Shown here: one piece after another, positions 41,837 to 51,055 of the stretch
How positions within the stretch are numbered: the stretch's first letter is position 1
Layout of the letters: each line of letters begins with the position of its first letter
Assembly (NCBI GenBank): GCA_945870575.1
Contig: CAMBSK010000010.1
Span: 1 to 64,000, forward strand
DNA from: Bordetella parapertussis
Lineage (GTDB): Bacteria; Pseudomonadota; Gammaproteobacteria; Burkholderiales; Burkholderiaceae_C
Length of the DNA stretch: 64,000 bases
Direction: 5' to 3'
Program-made: the position numbers and the translations under genes
The notes under the pieces: generated by a model
Told to the model about the DNA's origin: nothing
Database searches by the model: none
The model's input: the letters and a program-made list of their open reading frames with translations, nothing else

Positions 41837-42592
41837 ATGGCACAAAGACACGAGCTCATCAGCCTGTGCAACCAGTTGCTGCAACCGCAGTTGTTCAAGG
41901 ACTACTGCCCCAACGGTTTGCAGGTGGAAGGAAGCTCCGAGGTCAAAAAAATCGTCTCTGGCGTGACTGCAAGCAAAGCATTCATTGAGGCTGCCATAGA
42001 TGAAGGCGCGGATACGCTGCTGGTTCACCACGGCTTGTTCTGGCGCGGCCAGGACGGCAGCGTCACCGGCTGGATGAAGCAGCGACTGGCGCTGTTGCTT
42101 GCGCACGATATCAATTTGCTGGCCTACCACTTGCCGCTGGATGCGCACGAACAATGGGGCAATAACGCCATGCTGGGTAAGCACATGGGCTGGCAAACGC
42201 TTGAGCGCTTTGGCGATCAAAGGCTGGGCTGGCTGGGTGTGCCTATGAATGGCGTAACCGACCCGGCCACTCTTCAAACAGAGCTGGAAAACAAGCTGGG
42301 CCGTGCCGCAGTGGCGGTCATTCCTGATGCAGCCCAGCCTATCAAGCGTATCGCCTGGTGTACCGGCGGAGCCCAATCCTGGTTCGAAGACGCGATTGCG
42401 GTCGGCGCAGATGCTTTTGTTACCGGCGAGATTTCCGAGCCCCAGGCGCATTTGGCGCAGGAAACCGGTGTGGCTTTTTTTGCCTGCGGCCACCATGCGA
42501 CCGAGCGTTACGGTGCACCTGCATTGGCCGCGCATGTGGCGTCCGCTTTAGGCCTGGCGCATGAGTTCATAGACATCAGCAATCCGGCCTAG
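41837..42592 (+). CDS. Nif3-like dinuclear metal centre protein (YbgI family)
   Basis: A 251-aa member of the Nif3/YbgI (GTP cyclohydrolase I type 2-like) family. The metal-site histidines are seen in LLVHHGLFW and AYHLPLDAH and near the C-terminus in FACGHHATERYG. The family forms toroidal hexamers with a two-metal centre, and its exact reaction is unsettled. It starts 1 base after the protease stop and precedes pdxA by 13 bases. Confidence 0.93.
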   Translation: MAQRHELISLCNQLLQPQLFKDYCPNGLQVEGSSEVKKIVSGVTASKAFIEAAIDEGADTLLVHHGLFWRGQDGSVTGWMKQRLALLLAHDINLLAYHLPLDAHEQWGNNAMLGKHMGWQTLERFGDQRLGWLGVPMNGVTDPATLQTELENKLGRAAVAVIPDAAQPIKRIAWCTGGAQSWFEDAIAVGADAFVTGEISEPQAHLAQETGVAFFACGHHATERYGAPALAAHVASALGLAHEFIDISNPA

Positions 42593-42605
42593 GTCAATCA
42601 AACGC

Positions 42606-43649
42606 ATGGCTCAGTCACACGACCGTTTGCCTATGGCCCTCAGCATGGGGGATCCGGCGGGCGTCGGGCCGGAAATCATTCTCAAAGCTTTTGCCGGGCA
42701 TGCCGCTGACATGCAAGCTGTTTGCGTGATCGGCAATCTGGCGGTGATGCAACGACAGTTGGCGCAGTTGTCCGCGCATCTGCCGTCGGGCATTCAGTGT
42801 CACGAGGTGTCGGGGCCGTCGGAGGCGCTGCGCGTGCCTAGCGGCCATTTGCCGGTGATCAACGTCACGCCAGACGCAAGCATTGAAATCGGCAAGGTCA
42901 CACCAGCGGCCGGCCGCATGGCAGCTGACGCGGTGACTTGGGCGGCGCGGGCAGTTTTGCGAAACGAATTCAGCGCCTTGGTCACTGCACCGCTGCATAA
43001 AAAAGCCTTGTCGCTGGCCGGTGTGGAATACCCCGGTCATACAGAATTGCTGCAAGCCCTGGCCGCAGAACACCTGGGCCTGCCGGTGGCCGATCTGCCG
43101 GTGCGCATGATGCTCAGTAGCCCGGGTTTGCGGGTGGTGCTGGTCAGTATTCATGTGTCTTTGCGCCAGGCCATAGACGCGGTGACCACGGCCAATGTGC
43201 TGCAAACACTGCAAATCATTCACCGCAGCTGGCCTGCTTTGCACGGGCGACATCCGCGCATCTGGGTGGCGGGTTTGAACCCGCATGCCGGTGAAGAGGG
43301 TTTGTTCGGGCTCGAGGAAATACAAGTGATTGCGCCTGCTATTGCCTTGGCAAATACGCAAGGATTGCAAGTCCGCGGGCCGTTTCCACCGGACACGGTG
43401 TTTATGCAGGCGCATCAGGCAAGCGGTGCAGATGCGCCCGATGTGGTTCTGGCCATGTACCATGATCAGGGCTTGATCCCTGTGAAGTTTTGGGGGACAC
43501 AACACGGCGTGAACCAGACGCTGGGCCTGCCGTTTGTACGCACTAGCCCGGATCACGGCACGGCATTTGACATTGCCGGACAAGGTTTGGCCGATCCCTC
43601 CAGCCTAAGGGCGGCCGTGCGCGCTGCCCTTAGGCCGCCCTTAGGCTGA
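42606..43649 (+). CDS. pdxA: 4-hydroxythreonine-4-phosphate dehydrogenase
   Basis: PdxA (347 aa) oxidises 4-phosphohydroxy-threonine in the DXP-dependent pyridoxal-5-phosphate pathway. The conserved MGDPAGVGPEI start, the substrate/metal histidines in GVEYPGHTELL and LNPHAGEEGLFG, and AMYHDQGLIPVKF are all present. The 3' end of the gene, including its stop codon, is part of a 16-bp perfect inverted repeat (43601-43648), so its last residues (LRAAVRAALRPPLG) are partly dictated by that element. It is the last gene of the tat-protease-Nif3 string. Confidence 0.95.
   Translation: MAQSHDRLPMALSMGDPAGVGPEIILKAFAGHAADMQAVCVIGNLAVMQRQLAQLSAHLPSGIQCHEVSGPSEALRVPSGHLPVINVTPDASIEIGKVTPAAGRMAADAVTWAARAVLRNEFSALVTAPLHKKALSLAGVEYPGHTELLQALAAEHLGLPVADLPVRMMLSSPGLRVVLVSIHVSLRQAIDAVTTANVLQTLQIIHRSWPALHGRHPRIWVAGLNPHAGEEGLFGLEEIQVIAPAIALANTQGLQVRGPFPPDTVFMQAHQASGADAPDVVLAMYHDQGLIPVKFWGTQHGVNQTLGLPFVRTSPDHGTAFDIAGQGLADPSSLRAAVRAALRPPLG
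43601..43648 (+). repeat. 16-bp perfect inverted repeat at the pdxA stop codon
   Basis: CAGCCTAAGGGCGGCC (43601-43616) and its exact reverse complement (43633-43648) flank a 16-base loop that itself holds another partial copy (GCCCTTA). The stem runs across the final codons and into the TGA stop. No T run follows, so it is not a classical terminator. It may slow the ribosome, protect the 3' end of the message, or be a palindromic repeat element. No second copy was noticed in the window. Confidence 0.75.
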
Positions 43650-43747
43650 CCACGGCGGCTGTTGGAAATGCTTTGGAGTCCGGGTGGCAAGCGGCTGATT
43701 AATCCCCTTTGACACAGAACCACTGGTTTTTACTTAATCGGCTCGGT

Positions 43748-43753
43748 TAGAAT
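43748..43753 (+). promoter_or_regulatory. -10 box of the petABC operon
   Basis: TAGAAT within GGTTAGAAT, 42 bases before the petA start. The same GGTTAGAAT word precedes the tRNA-Thr gene (47756-47763). A TTGACA at 43709-43714 is too far away to be its -35. Confidence 0.4.
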
Positions 43754-43794
43754 TGAGGGTTTTCGATATTCGCAATGAAATTCAGAGGCCTTTC

Positions 43795-44394
43795 ATGAGT
43801 GAAACAACAGTAGACAACGGTAAGCGTACCTGGCTGATAGCCACAGGTTGTGCCGGTGCAGTCGGGGGCGCCGCAGTCGCCGTTCCGTTTATCAGCACTT
43901 TCAGCCCGTCCGAGCGCGCCAAAGCCGCCGGTGCCGCTGTAGAAGTAGATATTTCTGCCATCAAGCCCGGTGAAAAACTCACCGTCGAATGGCGCGGCAA
44001 GCCGGTGTGGGTCGTTCGCCGCACCCCCGAGCAATTGGAGGCTTTGAAAAAAGTCGAAGTCCAATTGGCTGATCCGGAATCCAAACGCAATCCCAACGAA
44101 CTGACGCCCGCTTATGCGCGTAATCAGGGCCGTTCTATCAAGCCTGAGTTTTTTGTTGGCGTCGGCATTTGCTCGCATCTGGGATGTTCGCCTAGCGATA
44201 AATTTCAAATGGGCCCGCAGGCTTCTCTTCCGGATGACTGGCAGGGCGGTTTTTTCTGCCCTTGCCACGGTTCCACCTTTGACATGGCCGGCCGTGTTTA
44301 CAAAAACAAACCCGCACCGGACAACCTCGAAGTCCCTCCCCACATGTATCTTTCAGACAGTCGTTTGCTGATCGGCGAAGACAAAAAGGCTTAA
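43795..44394 (+). CDS. petA: Ubiquinol-cytochrome c reductase, Rieske iron-sulfur subunit
   Basis: A 199-aa Rieske protein of the bc1 complex. The 2Fe-2S ligands are in CSHLGC (about residue 125) and CPCHGS (about residue 155). The N-terminal anchor (TWLIATGCAGAVGGAAVAVP) is preceded by NGKRTW, where the usual Tat signal has two arginines, so the signal is KR rather than RR. The ATG at 43795 is chosen because the frame before it (from 43753) reads through the promoter. It heads petABC. Confidence 0.95.
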   Translation: MSETTVDNGKRTWLIATGCAGAVGGAAVAVPFISTFSPSERAKAAGAAVEVDISAIKPGEKLTVEWRGKPVWVVRRTPEQLEALKKVEVQLADPESKRNPNELTPAYARNQGRSIKPEFFVGVGICSHLGCSPSDKFQMGPQASLPDDWQGGFFCPCHGSTFDMAGRVYKNKPAPDNLEVPPHMYLSDSRLLIGEDKKA

Positions 44395-44404
44395 AGGCAA
44401 AACC

Positions 44405-45805
44405 ATGGCTGACTTCAAAGAGATTTCCCCGAACGCCCCGCTGGCTGAGAAAGCCTTGAACTGGGTGGACAACCGGTTCCCGCTCTCCAAACTCTACAAA
44501 GAGCATTTGAGCGAATATTACGCACCGAAGAATTTCAATTTTTTGTATTTTTTCGGTGTACTTTCTATGTTGGTGTTGGTGATTCAAATCCTCACCGGCA
44601 TTTTCCTGACCATGCACTACAAGCCGGATGCAGCCCTTGCCTTCGCATCAGTTGAGTACATCATGCGCGACGTGCCCTGGGGTTGGTTGATTCGCTATAT
44701 GCATTCCACCGGCGCTTCAGCGTTTTTCGTAGTGGTTTATATGCACATGTTCCGCGGGCTGATTTACGGCTCTTACCGCAAGCCGCGTGAACTGGTGTGG
44801 CTGTTCGGTTGCGCGATTTTCCTGGCCTTGATGGGCGAAGCTTTCATGGGCTATTTGCTGCCTTGGGGCCAGATGTCTTACTGGGGCGCGCAGGTAATTG
44901 TGAATCTGTTTTCTGCCATTCCCTTCATCGGTCCTGACTTGGCTTTGCTGATCCGCGGTGACTACGTGGTCGGAGACGCCACCTTAAACCGCTTTTTCGC
45001 CTTTCACGTGATTGCCGTACCTCTTGTGTTGCTTGGCTTAGTGGTTGCGCACATCATTGCACTGCACGAAGTTGGCTCTAACAACCCTGACGGCATTGAA
45101 ATCAAAGCCCATAAAGATGCCAACGGCAAACCCCTGGACGGTATTCCTTTCCATCCGTACTACACAGTGCATGACATCATGGGCGTGATGGGCTTTTTGC
45201 TTGTCTTCACAGCCATCATCTTTTTCGCTCCCGAGTTCGGCGGCTATTTCCTGGAATACAACAACTTCATTCCAGCCGACCCGCTGAAAACGCCGTTGCA
45301 TATCGCCCCAGTTTGGTATTTCACACCTTACTATTCCATGTTGCGCGCCATCACCAATGAGATGATGTATGCCCTCATCGTCTGTGTGATTGCTGCTGCT
45401 TATCTGGGTGCAACACGTGCCGATATCAGCAGCATACTCAAAGCTGCGATCATCGGCGGCGCGCTGCTGCTGATGGGTTTGATGTTGGCGATTGACGCCA
45501 AATTCTGGGGTGTGGTTGTCATGGGTGGTTCGGTCATCATCCTGTTTTTCTTGCCCTGGTTAGACCACTGTGAGGTCAAATCTATTCGCTTTAAACCTAC
45601 ATGGCATACATACCTTTATGCAGTATTTGTGATCAACTTTTTCGTGCTTGGGTACTTAGGCATCAAACCGCCTTCGCAAATCAATGAGCGAATTTCTCAA
45701 GTCGGCACATTGTTTTATTTCGGCTTCTTCTTGCTGATGCCTTGGTGGAGCCGACTGGGAGAAACCAAGCCGGTGCCGGACCGCGTTAACTTTGTTGCAC
45801 ATTGA
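44405..45805 (+). CDS. petB: Cytochrome b of the bc1 complex
   Basis: A 466-aa full-length cytochrome b with eight predicted spans. The bis-histidine haem positions are seen in the RYMHSTGASAFFVVVYMHMFRG region (span B) and in FHVIAVPLVLLGLVVAHIIALH (span D). The Q-o site PDW/PEW-type motif reads APVWYFTPYYSMLRA, close to the C-terminal half. An additional C-terminal extension ends KPVPDRVNFVAH, as in beta-proteobacteria. It lies 10 bases after petA. Confidence 0.97.
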   Translation: MADFKEISPNAPLAEKALNWVDNRFPLSKLYKEHLSEYYAPKNFNFLYFFGVLSMLVLVIQILTGIFLTMHYKPDAALAFASVEYIMRDVPWGWLIRYMHSTGASAFFVVVYMHMFRGLIYGSYRKPRELVWLFGCAIFLALMGEAFMGYLLPWGQMSYWGAQVIVNLFSAIPFIGPDLALLIRGDYVVGDATLNRFFAFHVIAVPLVLLGLVVAHIIALHEVGSNNPDGIEIKAHKDANGKPLDGIPFHPYYTVHDIMGVMGFLLVFTAIIFFAPEFGGYFLEYNNFIPADPLKTPLHIAPVWYFTPYYSMLRAITNEMMYALIVCVIAAAYLGATRADISSILKAAIIGGALLLMGLMLAIDAKFWGVVVMGGSVIILFFLPWLDHCEVKSIRFKPTWHTYLYAVFVINFFVLGYLGIKPPSQINERISQVGTLFYFGFFLLMPWWSRLGETKPVPDRVNFVAH

Positions 45806-45827
45806 GAAACGGCTGGAGCAAACAACC

Positions 45828-46583
45828 ATGAAAAAAATCATCCTCAGCCTACTGATCAGCGTATTCACCAGTTGGTCTGCTTTTGCTGCCACAGAAACTA
45901 TTCCTTGGGACAAAGCGCCCAACAAAATCAATGATCTGGGTGCTTTGCAGCATGGCGCCAAACTGTTCGTCAATTACTGCTTGAATTGCCATGCAGCGTC
46001 TTACATGCGGTTCAATCGCTTGACCGACATCGGTTTGACGGAACAGCAAATCAAAGACAATTTATTGTTCACCACCGACAAGGTCGGTGAAACCATGAAG
46101 GTGTCCATGGACCCAAAACAGGCCAAGGATTGGTTCGGTGGCAACCCGCCCGACTTGACCGTGATCGCGCGTTCACGCTCCGGCCACGGCGGCACAGGCG
46201 CTGATTATTTGTATACGTATTTGCGTACCTATTACCGCGATGAAAGCAAAGCCACCGGCTGGAATAACCTGGCTTTTCCGAATGTTGCCATGCCGCATGT
46301 GTTGTGGGAGTTGCAAGGAGAGCGTAAGCCCTTGTACGACACAGTCCAATCGCACGGGCATGAAGTCCACGCGTTCAAAGGTTGGCAGCAAGTCACACCC
46401 GGCAAGCTCAGCCCTGCCGAGTACGATGAAGCGGTTGCCGATCTGGTCAATTACATGCAGTGGATGTCAGAGCCGTCACAAAACACACGCGTCATAATCG
46501 GCGTCTGGGTATTGATGTTCTTGTTGGTTTTCATGTTCATTGCCTGGCGTTTGAATGCCGCGTTCTGGAAAGAAATTCGCTAA
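45828..46583 (+). CDS. petC: Cytochrome c1 of the bc1 complex
   Basis: A 251-aa membrane-anchored cytochrome. A signal peptide (to SAFA, about residue 20) is followed by the haem attachment site CLNCH (about residue 50) with SYMRFNRL after it. The axial methionine lies probably in the AMPHVLWELQGE region, and a C-terminal anchor span follows (VIIGVWVLMFLLVFMFIAWR). It starts 22 bases after petB. A hairpin follows at 46597-46614. Confidence 0.96.
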   Translation: MKKIILSLLISVFTSWSAFAATETIPWDKAPNKINDLGALQHGAKLFVNYCLNCHAASYMRFNRLTDIGLTEQQIKDNLLFTTDKVGETMKVSMDPKQAKDWFGGNPPDLTVIARSRSGHGGTGADYLYTYLRTYYRDESKATGWNNLAFPNVAMPHVLWELQGERKPLYDTVQSHGHEVHAFKGWQQVTPGKLSPAEYDEAVADLVNYMQWMSEPSQNTRVIIGVWVLMFLLVFMFIAWRLNAAFWKEIR

Positions 46584-46596
46584 GCGGATACACAGT

Positions 46597-46620
46597 AACC
46601 CGCTCCGGCGGGTTCTTACA
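46597..46620 (+). terminator. Stem-loop after petABC
   Basis: A 7-bp perfect stem (AACCCGC at 46597-46603 with GCGGGTT at 46608-46614) closes a tetraloop, followed by the weak tract CTTACA. It could be a modest terminator or a processing point before sspA. Confidence 0.5.
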
Positions 46621-46670
46621 ATGGGCCATTTCCGGCCCGTTAAACCTTTGGTATTTCAGGAGCTACGCTC

Positions 46671-47282
46671 ATGATGGTCTTGTACTCTGGGACAGTTTGT
46701 CCTTTCTCTCACCGTTGCCGTTTTGTCTTGTTTGAAAAAGGCATGGATTTTGAAATCCGTGATGTCGATCTCTACAACAAGCCCGAGGACATCAGCGTGA
46801 TGAACCCTTACGGTCAGGTACCGATTTTGGTTGAGCGCGACCTCATTCTGTATGAATCCAACATCATCAACGAATACATAGACGAGCGTTTTCCGCATCC
46901 GCAACTCATGCCCGGCGACCCGGTTGACCGAGCCCGCGTCCGTTTGTTCCTGCTGAATTTCGAAAAAGAATTGTTCACCCATGTGACTTCTCTGGAGTCC
47001 AGGACACAAAAGGCCAACGAAAAAACGCTGGAAAAAGCCCGCGCGCACATCCGCGACCGCCTAACCCAGCTAGCACCCGTGTTTTTGAAAAATAAATTCA
47101 TGCTCGGCGATAACTTTTCTATGCTTGATGTCGCCATTGCCCCATTGTTGTGGCGCCTTGATCATTACGGCATCGAGTTGTCAAAAAATGCAGCCCCGTT
47201 GCTCAAATACGCTGAACGCATTTTCTCGCGCCCGGCCTATATCGAGGCGTTGACGCCTTCAGAAAAGGTCATGCGCAAATAA
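46671..47282 (+). CDS. sspA: Stringent starvation protein A (GST-fold)
   Basis: A 203-aa RNA-polymerase-associated protein with a glutathione-S-transferase fold (N-terminal thioredoxin-like half, SGTVCPFSHRCRFVLFEKGMDFEIRDVDL, then an all-helix half). In enterobacteria it helps stress and stationary-phase transcription. The sspA-sspB pairing directly after petABC is standard in beta-proteobacteria. An AGGAGC ribosome site precedes the ATG at 46671; the second codon is also ATG. Confidence 0.95.
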   Translation: MMVLYSGTVCPFSHRCRFVLFEKGMDFEIRDVDLYNKPEDISVMNPYGQVPILVERDLILYESNIINEYIDERFPHPQLMPGDPVDRARVRLFLLNFEKELFTHVTSLESRTQKANEKTLEKARAHIRDRLTQLAPVFLKNKFMLGDNFSMLDVAIAPLLWRLDHYGIELSKNAAPLLKYAERIFSRPAYIEALTPSEKVMRK

Positions 47283-47287
47283 ACCGC

Positions 47288-47725
47288 ATGATCAATATTT
47301 CGCAGTCAACTTCTACCCGGCCTTACCTGGTGCGGGCCTTGCACGAATGGTGTACAGACAACGGCTTCACGCCGTATGTGGCTGTGCTGGTGGATGACAC
47401 CGTGCAAGTGCCGCGCGAGTATGTGAACAACGGTGAAATCGTGCTCAATGTCAGTTTCGACGCCACCAGTGGCATGCAACTGAGCAATGAGTTCATTCAG
47501 TTCAAAGCGCGTTTCGGTGGTGTGGCGCGTGAAATTGTGGTTCCCATGGGTCGGGTGATTGCTATTTATGCCAAAGAAAACGGCCAGGGCATGGCTTTTC
47601 CTGCACCTGCCCCGACTTCCGCCGGCACTGCTGTCGATGCGGCAATTGCGTCTGACAGTCCGCCTGAACCACCTGCAGGCAGTCCGACCAACAGTCCTCG
47701 CCCGCAACTCAAACGCGTCAAATAA
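47288..47725 (+). CDS. sspB: ClpXP adaptor protein SspB
   Basis: A 145-aa adaptor that delivers ssrA-tagged proteins to ClpXP. The substrate-binding domain covers about residues 1-110 (RPYLVRALHEWCTDNGFTPYVAVLVDDTVQVP, VLNVSFDATSGMQL, FKARFGGVAREIVVP). A flexible proline/alanine-rich linker leads to a C-terminal ClpX-binding tail (RPQLKRVK). It lies 5 bases after sspA. Confidence 0.95.
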   Translation: MINISQSTSTRPYLVRALHEWCTDNGFTPYVAVLVDDTVQVPREYVNNGEIVLNVSFDATSGMQLSNEFIQFKARFGGVAREIVVPMGRVIAIYAKENGQGMAFPAPAPTSAGTAVDAAIASDSPPEPPAGSPTNSPRPQLKRVK

Positions 47726-47757
47726 AAAAGTTTTCAATAAGATGTGTCTGGCTTGGT

Positions 47758-47763
47758 TAGAAT
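47758..47763 (+). promoter_or_regulatory. -10 box of the tRNA-Thr gene
   Basis: TAGAAT in the context GGTTAGAAT, ending 9 bases before the mature tRNA 5' end. This is consistent with a short tRNA leader. No convincing -35 was seen. Confidence 0.4.
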
Positions 47764-47772
47764 AAGCAAAAT

Positions 47773-47848
47773 GCCGATTTAGCTCAGTTGGTAGAGCAAC
47801 CGCCTTGTAAGCGGTAGGTCATCAGTTCGAATCCGATAATCGGCACCA
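47773..47848 (+). tRNA. tRNA-Thr (anticodon TGT)
   Basis: A 76-base cloverleaf. The acceptor stem GCCGATT (47773-47779) pairs with AATCGGC (47838-47844), and the discriminator A and CCA end (47846-47848) are encoded. The D arm is AGCTC...GAGC, and the anticodon stem ACCGC/GCGGT carries the loop CTTGTAA with anticodon TGT. The T loop is TTCGAAT. It closely resembles bacterial tRNA-Thr(UGU). A terminator follows. Confidence 0.97.
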
Positions 47849-47853
47849 TTTGA

Positions 47854-47887
47854 AAACCCGCGGTTGTGAAACCGGCGGGTTTTTTTA
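47854..47887. terminator. Bidirectional terminator between tRNA-Thr and the DUF721 gene
   Basis: A long stem (ACCCGCGGTT at 47857-47866 with AACCGGCGGGT at 47870-47880, one bulge, GTGA-type loop) has seven T on the plus strand side. It also has AAAA before it, so it can end both the tRNA transcript and the convergent minus-strand gene that stops at 47885. Confidence 0.85.
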
Positions 47888-48205
47888 TGGCTTGCGTGAC
47901 ATGAGTTTGAGCCTTACCTGTTGTACGTTATGGCCCTTGCTGCGCAGATGCGCGCAGATGGCCGGTAACAGCTGGCGCAATTTGGCGGCCGCAGCATTGT
48001 GTTTAACCAATAAACACCAGACATCATCTTCGATAGGACCGGCCAGCATTTGTTCGCTCAAACCAGGGGGAAGAACCGGCTCTATGGTTTTCAAATACAA
48101 CATGGAGCGGCGCTGCAAACTTAACATCGAGGACAAGGTGTCCGAGTGTTCGATGGCATCCATCACACTGGTCTGTTTGGCTGGCGGGGTTGACGGTCGG
48201 TGCAT
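47885..48205 (-). CDS. DUF721 domain protein (DciA-like)
   Basis: A 106-aa small basic protein of the DUF721 type. The conserved tail region LLVKHNAAAAKLRQLLPAICAHLRSKGHNVQQVRLKL is typical. Relatives called DciA load the replicative helicase in bacteria lacking DnaC-type loaders, and this is the likely but unproven role here. It is next to and divergent from secA, as in many beta- and gammaproteobacteria. The start at 48205 is not fixed: a Met at residue 15 (MDAIEHSD) is an alternative. Confidence 0.8.
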   Translation of the reverse strand: MHRPSTPPAKQTSVMDAIEHSDTLSSMLSLQRRSMLYLKTIEPVLPPGLSEQMLAGPIEDDVWCLLVKHNAAAAKLRQLLPAICAHLRSKGHNVQQVRLKLMSRKP

Positions 48206-48304
48206 CGCTGATTATGTTCGTTTACACAGGTAAAATGCAGGGCTTCGACAAAGGAACCGGCGTCCATGGCCAGCCACCCGGCAAGGCATGGTCGTTTTGC
48301 TTGT

Positions 48305-51052
48305 ATGGCATTCAATCCACTGACCTATATTTTCGGCAGCCGCAACGACCGCTTGCTAAAGACTTACCGCAAAACGCTTGAGCGCATCAACGTCCTTGAA
48401 GTTCCTTTGGAAGCCTTGAGCGACGAGGCCTTGAAAGCCAAAACCGGCGAATTCAAGCAACGTTTCCAGCAAGGTGAAAGTCTGGACGATTTGCTGCCCG
48501 AGGCCTTTGCTGTGGTGCGTGAAGGCTCTAAGCGCGTCATGAAGATGCGTCACTTTGATGTGCAAATGTTAGGCGGCATGGCCTTGCACCAGGGCAAGAT
48601 TGCCGAGATGCGCACCGGTGAAGGTAAAACGCTGACTGCCACACTGGCGGTGTATCTGAATGCGCTCAGCGGCGTGGGCGTACACGTGGTGACGGTGAAC
48701 GACTACCTCGCCAACCGGGACGCGCAATGGATGGGACGGCTTTATAACTTTCTCGGCTTGAGTGTCGGCGTCAATCTGTCGCAATTGACACGCGAGGAAA
48801 AACAAAGCGCTTACCAAAGCGATATCACTTACGGTACCAACAACGAGTACGGTTTTGACTATCTGCGTGACAACATGGTTTACGAAACTGCCGACCGGGT
48901 GCAGCGCAAACTCAATTACGCCATTGTTGACGAGGTCGATTCGATCTTGATCGATGAAGCGCGCACGCCGTTGATCATCAGCGGTCAAGCCGAAGACCAC
49001 ACGCAAACTTATCTGGCCATGAACCAGGTGGTGCCGCACCTGACGCGCCAGGAAGGCGAATTGGATTTGCGCACAGGTGAAGGCGTCATTACCCCGGGCG
49101 ATTTCACGTTGGATGAAAAATCACATCAGGTCTACCTGACAGAACTGGGTCACGAAAAGGCGGAGAAAATTCTCTCCGACATGGGTTTGCTTCCCGCTGG
49201 TGCTTCACTGTATGACCCATTGCATATCGGTCTGGTGCACCATTTGTATGCCGCATTGCGTGCCCACCACCTCTACCACCTGGATCAGCATTACGTTAAC
49301 CAGGGCGGTGAGATCACCATCGTTGATGAATTCACCGGTCGTTTGATGTCCGGTCGCCGTTGGAGCGATGGCTTGCACCAGGCCGTCGAAGCCAAGGAAG
49401 GTGTTGCCATTCAGGCGGAGAACCAGACCATGGCCTCCATCACTTTCCAGAATTATTTCCGCTTATACGACAAGCTCAGCGGCATGACCGGTACTGCTGA
49501 CACCGAAGCCTATGAATTTCAGGAAATTTACGGCTTGGAAACAGTCATCATTCCGCCGAACAAACCAAGTAAGCGGGAAGATCAATTAGACCGGGTTTAC
49601 AAAACAACCCAGGAAAAATACAAAGCAGCCATAGACGACATCATCGAATGCCAAGGGCGTGGTCAACCTGTATTGGTGGGCACCACATCGATTGAGTTGT
49701 CTGAACTGCTCTCAGGCATGTTGGATAAGGCGGGTTTGAAGCACCAAGTGCTTAACGCCAAACAACACGCCAGCGAAGCTGATATCGTCGCGCAAGCGGG
49801 TGCGCCAAAGTCCATCACCATTGCCACCAACATGGCCGGTCGAGGCACCGACATTGTGCTCGGCGGCAACGTGGAAAAAGCTGTCGACACACTGATGCAA
49901 GACGAGAGCCAGAGCGAAAGCGACAAAGCGGTCAAAACCTCCCAGTTGCGCGAAGTCTGGGCCAAAGACCATGAGTTTGTTAAGTCTGTTGGCGGCTTGC
50001 GCATCATTGCTACCGAACGTCACGAATCGCGCCGTATCGATAACCAGTTGCGCGGCCGCTCCGGTCGCCAGGGAGACCCCGGCTCTTCACGTTTTTACCT
50101 CAGTCTTGATGATTCGCTGATGCGCATTTTTGCGGGTGAGCGCGTCAAGTCCATCATGGACCGTTTGAATATGCCTGAGGGCGAGGCCATTGAAGCCGGC
50201 ATGGTCACGCGCAGTATTGAAAGCGCTCAGCGCAAAGTCGAGGCCCGCAATTTCGATATCCGCAAGCAATTGCTGGAATACGATGATGTTTCTAACGACC
50301 AGCGCAAAGTCATTTACCAGCAGCGCAATGACATTCTGGACGCTTCCAATCTGACGGCGCAAATCGCGAGTTTGCGCGAAGGTTGTTTTACCGACCTGGT
50401 GCGCCAGTTCGTGCCTGAAGAATCGGTGGAAGAACAATGGGACATCGCCAGTTTGCAAAACCTGTTGCGCAATGATTGGCACATGGATTTGCAGCTGGTA
50501 CAACACGTTGAAAAAGCCCAGGCCATCATTGATGAAGATATTTTGCAGTTGGTGGTTGATGCGGCCAACGCAGCGTTCAACAGCAAAATTGAAACGGTGG
50601 GCGTGGATGAATTCACGCCTTTCATGCGCGCCGTGCTGCTGCAAAACATTGACAGCCACTGGCGTGAACACCTGTCGTCGCTGGACTATTTGCGCCAGGG
50701 CATACATTTGCGCGGCTATGCACAAAAGCAACCCAAGCAGGAGTACAAGCGCGAAGCCTTTGAGCTGTTCGGTCAATTGCTGGACATGGTGAAAAACGAA
50801 GTCACACGTATTTTGATGACAGTTCAAATCGAAACAGCCAGCCAGATTGAAGCGGCGGCCCAGAACATAGAGCAACGCGCTGATGCCGTGACCAATCTCA
50901 CTTATTCAGCGCCGGATGAAACAGGTCAAGCCCAACTGTTTGGCGCAGGTCAGGCGGCGGCTACCGAGCAAGTGCCGGTGGTGGGTCGCAATGAGCCCTG
51001 TCCTTGTGGCAGTGGAAAAAAATACAAGCACTGCCACGGCAAGCTGGCCTGA
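48305..51052 (+). CDS. secA: Protein translocase ATPase SecA
   Basis: The 915-aa motor of the Sec pathway. Walker A reads [13 protein letters not shown], the DEAD-like motif is [20 protein letters not shown], and [11 protein letters not shown] and the [15 protein letters not shown] arginine-finger region are in the second motor domain. The C-terminal zinc motif [14 protein letters not shown] binds SecB. The ATG at 48305 gives the family start ([19 protein letters not shown]). No SecM-like leader was recognised upstream. argJ follows after 3 bases. Confidence 0.97.
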   Translation: MAFNPLTYIFGSRNDRLLKTYRKTLERINVLEVPLEALSDEALKAKTGEFKQRFQQGESLDDLLPEAFAVVREGSKRVMKMRHFDVQMLGGMALHQGKIAEMRTGEGKTLTATLAVYLNALSGVGVHVVTVNDYLANRDAQWMGRLYNFLGLSVGVNLSQLTREEKQSAYQSDITYGTNNEYGFDYLRDNMVYETADRVQRKLNYAIVDEVDSILIDEARTPLIISGQAEDHTQTYLAMNQVVPHLTRQEGELDLRTGEGVITPGDFTLDEKSHQVYLTELGHEKAEKILSDMGLLPAGASLYDPLHIGLVHHLYAALRAHHLYHLDQHYVNQGGEITIVDEFTGRLMSGRRWSDGLHQAVEAKEGVAIQAENQTMASITFQNYFRLYDKLSGMTGTADTEAYEFQEIYGLETVIIPPNKPSKREDQLDRVYKTTQEKYKAAIDDIIECQGRGQPVLVGTTSIELSELLSGMLDKAGLKHQVLNAKQHASEADIVAQAGAPKSITIATNMAGRGTDIVLGGNVEKAVDTLMQDESQSESDKAVKTSQLREVWAKDHEFVKSVGGLRIIATERHESRRIDNQLRGRSGRQGDPGSSRFYLSLDDSLMRIFAGERVKSIMDRLNMPEGEAIEAGMVTRSIESAQRKVEARNFDIRKQLLEYDDVSNDQRKVIYQQRNDILDASNLTAQIASLREGCFTDLVRQFVPEESVEEQWDIASLQNLLRNDWHMDLQLVQHVEKAQAIIDEDILQLVVDAANAAFNSKIETVGVDEFTPFMRAVLLQNIDSHWREHLSSLDYLRQGIHLRGYAQKQPKQEYKREAFELFGQLLDMVKNEVTRILMTVQIETASQIEAAAQNIEQRADAVTNLTYSAPDETGQAQLFGAGQAAATEQVPVVGRNEPCPCGSGKKYKHCHGKLA

Positions 51053-51055
51053 GCC

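Noticed and set aside
40849..41898. A 349-codon open frame on the minus strand
   Set aside because: Antisense shadow of the DegQ/DegS-like protease gene; histidine- and arginine-rich with no domain and no ribosome site.
50087..50875. A 262-codon open frame antisense to secA
   Set aside because: It overlaps conserved secA motor sequence and has biased composition typical of a shadow frame.
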